A stretch of DNA of 64,000 nucleotides, taken from contig NW_027478400.1 of the NCBI RefSeq assembly GCF_051014685.1, forward strand, positions 930,001 to 994,000, given 5' to 3'. Made by a program: the position numbers and the translations under genes. Below, one piece after another: positions 1 through 12,021 of this stretch (position 1 is the first letter of the stretch; each line of letters starts with the position of its first letter). A model generated the notes under the pieces. It searched no databases and was not told the DNA's origin. It was given only the letters and a program-made list of their open reading frames with translations. This stretch comes from Ptiloglossa arizonensis. Lineage: Eukaryota; Arthropoda; Insecta; Hymenoptera; Colletidae.

Positions 1-277
1 ACATACCGTTGTAATCGAGCGAGATTCTACTTTCACATGCAACAGGAATTTCTCGAGTTCGTCAATCCGTTTGTGAGATATGGAAGTGTGAAGTTAAGGA
101 ATGGTTGAGAAACGATCAAAATTTTCGCAAGTCTGATAATCGAAAACAATACCTGGAATGGCCTAGGGGAAAAGTACACACACCATTGTAATCGTGCGAG
201 TTTCTACTTTCAGATGAAACAGGAATTTCTCGAGTTCGTCATTCCGTTCGCGAGATATGGGAGTTTGAAGTTAAGGA

Positions 278-293
278 ATGGTTGAGAAACCAT
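278..293. other. Per-monomer dyad ATGGTT-GAGA-AACCAT
   Basis: A perfect 6-base inverted repeat with a 4-base centre spans the monomer boundary. It is intact in every monomer that reads AATGGTTGAGAAACCAT, a large fraction of the array. Common subtypes lose one pair (GCTTGAG; GAGAGACC; GAAACTATC). It could extrude as a small hairpin or be a protein half-site pair; nothing in the sequence decides between them. Confidence 0.6.
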
Positions 294-456
294 CAAAATT
301 TTCGCTGGTCTGAGACTCGAAACCAATAACTACAAAGGCCTAGGGGAAAAATGCACATACCTTTGTAATCGGGCGAGTTTCCAGTTTCAGATGCAACAGG
401 AATTTCTCGAGTTCGTCATCCCGTTCGCGAGATATGGGAGTTCGAAGTTAAGGAAT
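280..456 (+). repeat. Reference monomer showing the conserved landmarks
   Basis: One representative 177-bp unit, phased to start at GGTTGAG. In order it contains the second arm of a dyad (whole dyad 278-293), an AAAATTTT tract at 295-302, CCTAGG at 339-344, the TAATCGGGCGAG box at about 367-378, a pyrimidine-rich stretch ending in CAGATG at about 378-393, CTCGAG at 406-411, and TCGCGA at 425-430 followed by GATATGGGAG. These blocks recur in most monomers. The most variable part is the roughly 40 bases on either side of CCTAGG, which is where monomer subtypes differ. The unit is exactly 59 codons long. Confidence 0.95.
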
Positions 457-3400
457 GGTTGAGAAACCATCCATATTTTCGCAATTCTGATGCTAGAAAC
501 CAATAACTACAATGGCCTAGGGGAAAAGTAAACACATCATTGTAATCGGGCGAGATTCTACTTTCAGATGCGACAGGAATTTCTCGAGTCCGTCAACCCG
601 TTCGCGAGATATGAAAGTGTGAAGTTAAGGAATGGTTGAGAAACCATCAAAATTTTCGCAAGTCTGATACTCGAAACCAATAACAACAATGGCCCAGGGG
701 AAAAACACACATACCGTTGTAATCGGGCGAGTTCCTGCTTTCAGATGCAATAGGAAATTCTCGAGGTCGTCAATCCGTTCGCGAGATATGGGAGTTTGTA
801 GTTAAGGAATGGTTGAGAAACCATCAAAATTTTCGAAAGTCTATTACTCGAAACCAATAACTACAAAGGCCTAGGGGAAAAATACACATACCTTTGTAAT
901 CGGGCGAGCTTCCACTTTCAGATGCAACAGGAATTTCTCGAGTTCGTCTTTCCGTTCGCGAGATATGGGAGTTTGAAGTTAAGGAATGCTTGAGAAACCA
1001 TCAAAATTTTCGCAAGTCTGATACTCGAAACCAATAACTACCTTGGCCCAGGGGAAAACACACATACCGTTGTAATTGGGAGAGTTTCCACTTTCAGATG
1101 CAACAGGAATTCCTCGAGTCCGTCACTCCGTTCGCGAGACATGGGAGTTTGAAGTTAAGGTGTGGTTGAGAAACCATCAGAATTTTCGCTGGTCTGGTAC
1201 TCGAAACCAATAACTAGAATGGTCTAGGGGAAAAGTACACACACCACTGTAATCGGGCGAGTTTCTACTTTCTGATGCAACAGGAATTTCTTGAGTTCTT
1301 CAACCCGTTCGCGAGATATGGGAGTTTGAAGATACGGAATGGTTGAGAAACCATCAAAATTTTCGCAAGTCTGATACTCGAAACCAATAACTACAAGGGC
1401 CTAGGGGAAACACACACACATCTTTGTAATCGGGCGAGATTCTACTGTCAGATGCAACAGGAATTTCTAGAGTTCGTCAATCCGTTCGCGAGGTATGGGA
1501 GTTTGAAGTTAAGGAATGCTTGAGAAACCATCAAAATTTTCGAAAGTCTGATACTCGAAACCAATAACTACAAAAGCCTAGGGGAAAAATACACATATCT
1601 TTGTAATCGGGCGGGATTCTACTTTAAGATGCAACAGGAGTTTCTCGAGTTCGTCAATCCGTTCGCGAGATATAGGAGTTTGAAGTTAAGGAATGGTTGA
1701 GAAACTATCAAAATTTTCGCAAGTCTGATACTCGAAACCAATAACTACACAGGCCTAGGTGAAAAACACACATATCTCTGTAATCGGGCGAGTTTCCAGT
1801 TTCAGATGCAACAGGAATTTCTCGAGTTCGTCAATCCGTTCGCGAGAAATGGGAGTTTGAAGTTAAGGAATGGTTGAGAAGCTATCAAAATTTTCGCTGG
1901 TCTGGTACTCGAAACTAATAACTGGAATGGTCTAGGGGAAAAGTACACACACCATTGTAATCGGGCGAGTTTCTACTTTCAGATGCAACAGGAATTTCTT
2001 GAGTTCTTCAACCCGTTCGCGAGATATGGGAGTTTGAAGATACGGAATTGTTGAGAAACCATCAAAATTTTCGCAAGTCTGATACTCGAAACCAATAACT
2101 ACCTTGGCCCAGGGGAAAAACACACATACCGTTGTAATTGGGAGAGTTTCTACTTTCGGATGCAACAGGAATTTCTTGAGTTCGTCAATCCGTTCACGAG
2201 ATATGGGAGTTTGAACTTAAGGAATGGTTGAGAAACCCTCAAAATTTTCGCAAGTCTGATTCTCGAAACCAATAACTACAAGGGCCTAGGGGAAAAACAC
2301 ACACATCTTTGTAATCGGGCGAGATTGTACTGTCAGATGCAACAGGAATTTCTCGAGTTCGTCAATCCGTTCGCGAGGTATGGGAGTTTGAAGTTAAGGA
2401 ATGCTTGAGAAACCATCGAAATTTTCGAAAGTCTGATACTCGAAACCAATAACTACAAAGGCCTACGGGAAAAATACACATACCTTTGTAATCGGGCGAG
2501 CTTCCACTTTCAGATGCAACAGGAATTTCTCGAGTTCGTCTTTCCGTTCGAGAGATATGGGAGTTTAAAGTTAAGGAATGCTTGAGAAACCATCAAAATT
2601 TTCGCAAGTCTGATACTCGAAACCAATAACTACAAAGGCCTAGGGGAAAAGTACACACACCATTGTAATCGGGCGATTTTCTACTTTCAGATGCAACAGG
2701 AATTTCTCGAGTTCGTCAATCCGTTCGCGAGATATGGGAGTTTGAAGTTAAGGAATGGTTGAGAAACCATCAAAATTTTCGCTGGTCTGATACTCGAAAC
2801 CAATAACTACCTTGGCCCAGGGGAAAAACACACATACCGTTGTAATTGGGAGAGTTTCCACTTTCAGATGCAACAGGAATTCCTCGAGTCCGTCATTCCG
2901 TTCGCGAGACATGGGAGTTTTAAGTTAAGGTGTGGTTGAGAAACCATCAAAATTTTCGCTGGTCTGATACTCGAAACCAATAACTACAAAGGCCTAGGGG
3001 AAAAATGCAGGTACCTTTGTAATCGGGCGAGTTTCCAGTTGCAGATGCAACAGGAATTTCTCGAGTTCGTCATCCCGTTCGCGAGATATGGGAGTTCGAA
3101 GTTAAGGAATGGTTGAGAAACCATCCATATTTTCGCAATTCTGATGCTAGAAACCAATAACTACAACGGCCTAGGGGAAAAGTAAACACACCACTGTAAT
3201 CGGGCGAGATTCTACTTTCAGATGCAACAGGAATTTCTCGAGTCCGTCAACCCGTTCGCGAGATATGAAAGTGTGAAGTTAAGGAATGGTTGAGAAACCA
3301 TCAAAATTTTCGCAAGTCTGATACGCGAAACCAATAACAACAATGGCCCAGGGGAAAAACACACATACCGTTGTAATCGGGCGAGTTTCTGCTTTCAGAT

Positions 3401-3465
3401 GCAATAGGAAATTCTCGAGTTCGTCAATCCGTTCGCGAGATATGGGAGTTTGAAGTTAAGGAATG

Positions 3466-4813
3466 GTTGAGAAACCATCAAAATTTTCGAAAGTCTAATA
3501 CTCGAAACCAATAACCACAAAGGCCTAGGGGAAAAATACACATACCGTTGTAATCGGGCGAGTTTCTACTTTCACATGCAACAGGAATTTCTCGAGTTCG
3601 GCAATCCGCTCGCGAGATATGGGAGTTTGAAGTTAAGGAATGGTTGAGAAACCATCAAAATTTTCGCGGGTCTGATACTCGAAACCAATAACTACAAAGG
3701 CCTAGGGGAAAAGTACACACACCATTGTAATCGGGCGAGTTTCTACTTTCAGATGCAACAGGAATTTCTTGAGTTCGTCAACCCGTTCGCGAGATATGGG
3801 AGTTTGAAGATACGGAATGGTTGAGAAACCATCAAAATTTTCGCAAGTCTGATACTCCAAACCAATAACTACAAAGGCCTAGGGGAAAAATGCACATACC
3901 TTTGTAATCGGGCGAGTTTCCAGTTTCAGATGCAACAGGAATTTCTCGAGTTCGTCATCCCGTTCGCGAGATATGGCAGTTCGAAGTTAAGGAATGGTTG
4001 AGAAACCATCCATATTTTCGCAATTCTGATGCTAGAAACCAATAACTACAACGGCCTAGGGGAAAAGTAAACACACCATTGTAATCGGGCGAGATTCTAC
4101 TTTCAGATGCAACAGGAATTTCTCGAGTTCGGTAATCCGCTCGCGAGATATGGGAGTTTGAAGTTAAGGAATGGTTGAGAAACCATCAAAATTTTCGCGG
4201 GTCTGATACTCGAAACCAATAACTACATAGGCCTAGGTGAAAAACACACATATCTTTGTAATCGGGCGGGATTCTACTTTAAGATGCAACAGGAATTTCT
4301 TGAGTTCGTCAATCCGTTCGCGAGATATAGTGGTTTGAAGTTAAGGAATGGTTGAGAAACTATCAAAATTTTCGCAAGTCTGATACTCGAAACCAATAAC
4401 TACACAGGCCTAGGTGAAAAACGCACATATCTTTGTAATCGGGCGAGTTTCTACTTTCAGATGCAACAGGAATTTCTCGAGTTCGTCAATCCGTTCGCGA
4501 GAAATGGGAGTTTGAAATTAAGGAATGGTTGAGAAACTATCAAAATTTTCGCAAGTCTGATACCCGAAACCAATAACTACAAAGGCCTAGGTGCAAAACA
4601 CACATATCTTTGTAATCGGGCGGGATTCTACTTTAAGACGCAACACGAATTTCTCGAGTTCGTCAATCCGTTCGCGAGAAATGGGAGTTTGAAGTTACGG
4701 AATGGTTGAGAAACCATCAAAATTTTCGCTGGTCTGGTACTCGAAACCAATAACTGGAATGGTCTAGGGGAAAAGTACACACACCATTGTAATCGGACGA
4801 GTTTCTACTTTCA
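3466..4813. repeat. Duplicated block A, copy 1
   Basis: A segment of about 1348 bp recurs at 7535-8882, at an offset of 4069 (23 monomers less 2 bases). I noticed only a few substitutions between the copies, for example at about 3657/7726, 4300/8369 and 4619/8688. The match ends abruptly on the left at a GGTTGAG/GCTTGAG difference and on the right at TCAAATG/TCAGATG. Neighbouring non-duplicated monomers are much more different, so this exchange is recent. Confidence 0.88.
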
Positions 4814-4853
4814 AATGCAACAGGAATTTCTTGAGTTCGTCAACCCGTTCGCG

Positions 4854-7421
4854 AGATATGGGAGTTTGAAGATACGGAATGGTTGAGAAACCATCAAAAT
4901 TTTCGCAAGTCTGATACTCGAAACCAATAACTACCTTGGCCCAGGGGAAACACACACATACCGTTGTAATTGGGAGAGTTTCTACTTTCGGATGCAACAG
5001 GAATTTCTTGAGTTCGTCAATCCGTTCGCGAGATATGGGAGTTTGAAGTTAAGGAATGGTTGGGAAACCCTCAAAATTTTAGCAAGTCTGATACTCGAAA
5101 CCAATAACTACAAGGGCCTAGGGGAAAAACACACACATCTTTGTAATCGGGCGAGATTCTACTGTCAGATGCAACAGGAATTTCTCGATTTCGTCAATCC
5201 GTTCGCGAGGCATGGGAGTTTGAAGTTAAGGAATGCTTGAGAAACTATCAAAATTTTCGAAAGTCTGATCCTCGAAACCAATAACTACAAAGGCCTAGGG
5301 AAAAAATACACATACCTTTGTAATCGGGCGAGCTTCCACTTTCAGATGCAACAGGAATTTCTCGAGTTCGTCTTTCCGTTCGCGAGATATGGTAGTTTGA
5401 AGTTAAGGAATGCTTGAGAAACCATCAAAATTTTCGCAAGTCTGATACTCGAAACCAATAACTACAAAGGCCTAGGGGAAAAGTACACACACCGTTGTAA
5501 TCGCGCGAGTTTCTACTTTCAGATGCAACAGGAATTTCTTGAGTTCGTCAACCCGTTCGCGAGATATGGGAGTTTGAAGATACGGAATGGTTGAGAAACC
5601 ATCAAAATTTTCGCAAGTCTGATACTCGAAACCAATAACTACCTTGGCCCAGGGGAAAAACACACATACCGTTGTAATTGGGAGAGTTTCCACTTTCAGA
5701 TGCAACAGGAATCCCTCGAGTCCGTCATTCCGTTCGCCAGACATGGGAGTTTGAAGTTAAGGTGTGGTTGAGAAACCATCAGAATTTTCGCAATTCTGAT
5801 ACTCGAAACGAATAACTGGAATGGCCTAGGGGCAAAGTACACACACCATTCTAATCGGGCGAGTCTCTACTTTCAGATGCAACAGGAATTTCTCGAGTTT
5901 GTCAATCCGTTCGCGAGATATGGGAGTTTGAAGTTAAGGAATGCTTGAGAAACCATCAAAATTTTCAAAGTCTGATACTCGAAACCAATAACTACAAAAG
6001 TCTAGGTGAAAAACACACATATCTTTGTAATCGGGCGAGTTTGTACTTTCAGATGCAACGGGAATTTCTCGAGTTCGTCAATCCGTTCGCCAGATATGGT
6101 TGTTTGAAGTTAAGGAATGCTTGAGAAACCATCAAAATTTTCGAAAGTCTGATACTCGAAACCAATAACTACAAAGGCCTAGGGGAAAAATGCATATACC
6201 TTTGTAATCGGGCGAGTTTCCACTTTCAGATGCAACAGAAATTTCTCGAGTTCGTCATTCCGTTCGCGAGATATGGGAGTTTGAAGTTAAGGAATGCTTG
6301 AGAAACCATCAAAATTTTCGCAAGTCTGATACTCGAAACCAATAACTACAAAGGCCTAAGGGAAAAATGCACATACCTTTGTAATCGGGCGAGTTTCCAC
6401 TTTCAGATGCAACAGGAATTTCTCGAGTCCGTCATTCCGTTCGCGAGACATGGGAGTTTGAAGTTAAGGAATGCTTGAGAAACCATCAGAATTTTCGCAA
6501 TTCTGATACTCGAAACCAATAACTGGAATGGCCTAGGGGAAAACTACACACACCCTTGTAATCGTGCGAGTTTCTACTTTCAGATGCAACAGGAATTTCT
6601 CGAGTTCGTCAATCCGTTCGCGAGAAATGGGAGTTTGAAGTTAAGGAATGGTCGAGAAACCAACCAAATTTTCGCAATTCTGATGCTAGAAACCAATAAC
6701 TACAATGGCCTAGGGGAAAATACACATACCGTTGTAATCGGGCGAGTTTCTGCTTTCAGATGCAACAGGAATTTCTCGAGATCGTCAATCCGTTCGCGAG
6801 ATATGGGAGTTTGAAGTTAAGGAATGCTTGAGAAACAATCAAAATTTTCGCAAATCTGATACTCGAAACCAATAACTGGAATGGCCTAGGGGAAAAGTAC
6901 ACAAACCATTGTAATCGCGCGAGATTCTACTTTCAGATGCAACAGGAATTAATGGAGTTCGTCAATCCGCTCGCGAGATATGGGAGTTTGAAGTTAAGGA
7001 ATGGTTGAGAAACCATCAAAATTTTCGCAAGTCTGATACTCGAAACCAATAACTACAAAAGTCTAGGTGAAAAACACACGTATCTTTGTAATCGGGCGAG
7101 TTTCTACTTTCAGATGCAACTGGAATTTCTCGTGTGCGTCAATCCGTTCGCGAGATATGGGAGTTTGAAGTTAAGGAATGGTTGAGAAACCATCGAAATT
7201 TTCGCAATTCTGATGTTAGAAACGAATAACTGGAATGGCCTAGGGGCAAAGTACACACACCATTCTAATCGGGCGAGTTTCCACTTTCAGATGCAACAGG
7301 AATTTTTCGAGTCCGTCATTCCGTTCGCGAGACATGGGAGTTTGAACTTAAGGAATGCTTGAGAAACCATCAGAATTTTCGCAATTCTGATACTCGAAAC
7401 CAATAACTGGAATGGCCTAGG
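4854..7421. repeat. Duplicated block B, copy 1
   Basis: About 2568 bp recurring at 9454-12021 at a constant offset of 4600 (26 monomers less 2 bases). I noticed three differences over the block: 5269/9869 (c/a), 6127/10727 (c/g) and 7056/11656 (c/t). Two single-base deletions (in ATTTTCAAAG near 5966 and in GGGGAAAATACACA near 6720) are shared by both copies and account for the missing two bases. This near-identity against a diverged monomer background shows very recent duplication or conversion. Confidence 0.9.
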
Positions 7422-7534
7422 GACAAAGTACACACACCATTCTAATGGGGCGAGTCTCTACTTTTAGATGCAACAGGAATTTCTTGAGTTCGTCATTCCG
7501 TTCGCGAGATATGGGAGTTTGAAGTTAAGGAATG

Positions 7535-8882
7535 CTTGAGAAACCATCAAAATTTTCGAAAGTCTAATACTCGAAACCAATAACCACAAAGGCCTAGGGG
7601 AAAAATACACATACCGTTGTAATCGGGCGAGTTTCTACTTTCACATGCAACAGGAATTTCTCGAGTTCGGCAATCCGCTCGCGAGATATGGGAGTTTGAA
7701 GTTAAGGAATGGTTGAGAAACCATCAAAGTTTTCGCGGGTCTGATACTCGAAACCAATAACTACAAAGGCCTAGGGGAAAAGTACACACACCATTGTAAT
7801 CGGGCGAGTTTCTACTTTCAGATGCAACAGGAATTTCTTGAGTTCGTCAACCCGTTCGCGAGATATGGGAGTTTGAAGATACGGAATGGTTGAGAAACCA
7901 TCAAAATTTTCGCAAGTCTGATACTCCAAACCAATAACTACAAAGGCCTAGGGGAAAAATGCACATACCTTTGTAATCGGGCGAGTTTCCAGTTTCAGAT
8001 GCAACAGGAATTTCTCGAGTTCGTCATCCCGTTCGCGAGATATGGCAGTTCGAAGTTAAGGAATGGTTGAGAAACCATCCATATTTTCGCAATTCTGATG
8101 CTAGAAACCAATAACTACAACGGCCTAGGGGAAAAGTAAACACACCATTGTAATCGGGCGAGATTCTACTTTCAGATGCAACAGGAATTTCTCGAGTTCG
8201 GTAATCCGCTCGCGAGATATGGGAGTTTGAAGTTAAGGAATGGTTGAGAAACCATCAAAATTTTCGCGGGTCTGATACTCGAAACCAATAACTACATAGG
8301 CCTAGGTGAAAAACACACATATCTTTGTAATCGGGCGGGATTCTACTTTAAGATGCAACAGGAATTTCTCGAGTTCGTCAATCCGTTCGCGAGATATAGT
8401 GGTTTGAAGTTAAGGAATGGTTGAGAAACTATCAAAATTTTCGCAAGTCTGATACTCGAAACCAATAACTACACAGGCCTAGGTGAAAAACGCACATATC
8501 TTTGTAATCGGGCGAGTTTCTACTTTCAGATGCAACAGGAATTTCTCGAGTTCGTCAATCCGTTCGCGAGAAATGGGAGTTTGAAATTAAGGAATGGTTG
8601 AGAAACTATCAAAATTTTCGCAAGTCTGATACCCGAAACCAATAACTACAAAGGCCTAGGTGCAAAACACACATATCTTTGTAATCGCGCGGGATTCTAC
8701 TTTAAGACGCAACACGAATTTCTCGAGTTCGTCAATCCGTTCGCGAGAAATGGGAGTTTGAAGTTACGGAATGGTTGAGAAACCATCAAAATTTTCGCTG
8801 GTCTGGTACTCGAAACCAATAACTGGAATGGTCTAGGGGAAAAGTACACACACCATTGTAATCGGACGAGTTTCTACTTTCA
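7535..8882. repeat. Duplicated block A, copy 2
   Basis: Second copy of the 3466-4813 segment. It is followed by a group of monomers marked by GGTCTGATACACG and GCGATATATGGG that recurs, with changes, near 14580-15110, 15120-15300 and 32455-32780, so the right edge of this copy is a junction between two differently descended segments. Confidence 0.88.
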
Positions 8883-9453
8883 GATGCAACAGGAATTTCT
8901 CGAGTTCGTCATTCCGTTCGCAAGATATGGGAGTTTGAAGTTAAGGAATGGTTGAGAAACCATCAAAATTTTCGCTGGTCTGATACACGAAACCAATAAC
9001 TACAAAGGCCTAGGGGAAAAATGCACATACCTTTGTAATCGGGCGAGTTTCCAGTTTCAGATGCAACAGGAATTTCTCGAGTTCGTCATGCCGTTCGCGA
9101 TATATGGGAGTTCGAAGTTAAGGAATGGTTGAGAAACCATCAAGATTTTCGCAATTCTGATGCTAGAAACGAATAACTGGAATGGCCTAGGGGAAAAGTA
9201 CACACACAACTGTAATCGGGCGAGTTTCTGCTTTCAGATGCAACAGGAATTTCTCGAGTTCGGCAATCCGTTCGCGAGATATGGGAGTTTGAAGTTAAGG
9301 AATGGTTGAGAAACCATCAGAATTTTAGCAATTCTGATACTCGAAACCAATAACTGGAATGGCCTAGGGGAAAAGTACACACACCCTTGTAATCGTGCGA
9401 GTTTCTACTTTCAGATGCAACAGGAATTTCTCGAGTTCGTCATTCCGTTCGCA

Positions 9454-12021
9454 AGATATGGGAGTTTGAAGATACGGAATGGTTGAGAAACCATCAAAAT
9501 TTTCGCAAGTCTGATACTCGAAACCAATAACTACCTTGGCCCAGGGGAAACACACACATACCGTTGTAATTGGGAGAGTTTCTACTTTCGGATGCAACAG
9601 GAATTTCTTGAGTTCGTCAATCCGTTCGCGAGATATGGGAGTTTGAAGTTAAGGAATGGTTGGGAAACCCTCAAAATTTTAGCAAGTCTGATACTCGAAA
9701 CCAATAACTACAAGGGCCTAGGGGAAAAACACACACATCTTTGTAATCGGGCGAGATTCTACTGTCAGATGCAACAGGAATTTCTCGATTTCGTCAATCC
9801 GTTCGCGAGGCATGGGAGTTTGAAGTTAAGGAATGCTTGAGAAACTATCAAAATTTTCGAAAGTCTGATACTCGAAACCAATAACTACAAAGGCCTAGGG
9901 AAAAAATACACATACCTTTGTAATCGGGCGAGCTTCCACTTTCAGATGCAACAGGAATTTCTCGAGTTCGTCTTTCCGTTCGCGAGATATGGTAGTTTGA
10001 AGTTAAGGAATGCTTGAGAAACCATCAAAATTTTCGCAAGTCTGATACTCGAAACCAATAACTACAAAGGCCTAGGGGAAAAGTACACACACCGTTGTAA
10101 TCGCGCGAGTTTCTACTTTCAGATGCAACAGGAATTTCTTGAGTTCGTCAACCCGTTCGCGAGATATGGGAGTTTGAAGATACGGAATGGTTGAGAAACC
10201 ATCAAAATTTTCGCAAGTCTGATACTCGAAACCAATAACTACCTTGGCCCAGGGGAAAAACACACATACCGTTGTAATTGGGAGAGTTTCCACTTTCAGA
10301 TGCAACAGGAATCCCTCGAGTCCGTCATTCCGTTCGCCAGACATGGGAGTTTGAAGTTAAGGTGTGGTTGAGAAACCATCAGAATTTTCGCAATTCTGAT
10401 ACTCGAAACGAATAACTGGAATGGCCTAGGGGCAAAGTACACACACCATTCTAATCGGGCGAGTCTCTACTTTCAGATGCAACAGGAATTTCTCGAGTTT
10501 GTCAATCCGTTCGCGAGATATGGGAGTTTGAAGTTAAGGAATGCTTGAGAAACCATCAAAATTTTCAAAGTCTGATACTCGAAACCAATAACTACAAAAG
10601 TCTAGGTGAAAAACACACATATCTTTGTAATCGGGCGAGTTTGTACTTTCAGATGCAACGGGAATTTCTCGAGTTCGTCAATCCGTTCGCCAGATATGGT
10701 TGTTTGAAGTTAAGGAATGCTTGAGAAAGCATCAAAATTTTCGAAAGTCTGATACTCGAAACCAATAACTACAAAGGCCTAGGGGAAAAATGCATATACC
10801 TTTGTAATCGGGCGAGTTTCCACTTTCAGATGCAACAGAAATTTCTCGAGTTCGTCATTCCGTTCGCGAGATATGGGAGTTTGAAGTTAAGGAATGCTTG
10901 AGAAACCATCAAAATTTTCGCAAGTCTGATACTCGAAACCAATAACTACAAAGGCCTAAGGGAAAAATGCACATACCTTTGTAATCGGGCGAGTTTCCAC
11001 TTTCAGATGCAACAGGAATTTCTCGAGTCCGTCATTCCGTTCGCGAGACATGGGAGTTTGAAGTTAAGGAATGCTTGAGAAACCATCAGAATTTTCGCAA
11101 TTCTGATACTCGAAACCAATAACTGGAATGGCCTAGGGGAAAACTACACACACCCTTGTAATCGTGCGAGTTTCTACTTTCAGATGCAACAGGAATTTCT
11201 CGAGTTCGTCAATCCGTTCGCGAGAAATGGGAGTTTGAAGTTAAGGAATGGTCGAGAAACCAACCAAATTTTCGCAATTCTGATGCTAGAAACCAATAAC
11301 TACAATGGCCTAGGGGAAAATACACATACCGTTGTAATCGGGCGAGTTTCTGCTTTCAGATGCAACAGGAATTTCTCGAGATCGTCAATCCGTTCGCGAG
11401 ATATGGGAGTTTGAAGTTAAGGAATGCTTGAGAAACAATCAAAATTTTCGCAAATCTGATACTCGAAACCAATAACTGGAATGGCCTAGGGGAAAAGTAC
11501 ACAAACCATTGTAATCGCGCGAGATTCTACTTTCAGATGCAACAGGAATTAATGGAGTTCGTCAATCCGCTCGCGAGATATGGGAGTTTGAAGTTAAGGA
11601 ATGGTTGAGAAACCATCAAAATTTTCGCAAGTCTGATACTCGAAACCAATAACTATAAAAGTCTAGGTGAAAAACACACGTATCTTTGTAATCGGGCGAG
11701 TTTCTACTTTCAGATGCAACTGGAATTTCTCGTGTGCGTCAATCCGTTCGCGAGATATGGGAGTTTGAAGTTAAGGAATGGTTGAGAAACCATCGAAATT
11801 TTCGCAATTCTGATGTTAGAAACGAATAACTGGAATGGCCTAGGGGCAAAGTACACACACCATTCTAATCGGGCGAGTTTCCACTTTCAGATGCAACAGG
11901 AATTTTTCGAGTCCGTCATTCCGTTCGCGAGACATGGGAGTTTGAACTTAAGGAATGCTTGAGAAACCATCAGAATTTTCGCAATTCTGATACTCGAAAC
12001 CAATAACTGGAATGGCCTAGG
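9454..12021. repeat. Duplicated block B, copy 2
   Basis: Second copy of 4854-7421. The left edge is a GCGAGATATG/GCAAGATATG difference and the right edge falls just after CCTAGG (GGACAAAG in copy 1, GCTAAAAG here). The first half-kilobase (9364-9840) is present again near 31968-32444 at +22604, so material from this block has also been copied to the far side of the next domain. Confidence 0.9.

Larger units (their letters stand above)
1..12021. repeat. Left domain: diverged monomers with recent block duplications
   Basis: About 68 monomers of several subtypes in irregular order. Related segments recur at whole-monomer distances: 1880-2409 resembles 4712-5241 at +2832 (exactly 16 monomers) with several substitutions, and the diagnostic CCATCCATATTTT monomer at 467 recurs at 3121 and 4006 (885 bases apart, exactly 5 monomers). 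Two much younger duplications lie on top and are annotated separately. The monomer order is not a simple regular HOR; it looks like a patchwork from repeated unequal exchange. No gene or mobile element is present. Confidence 0.9.
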
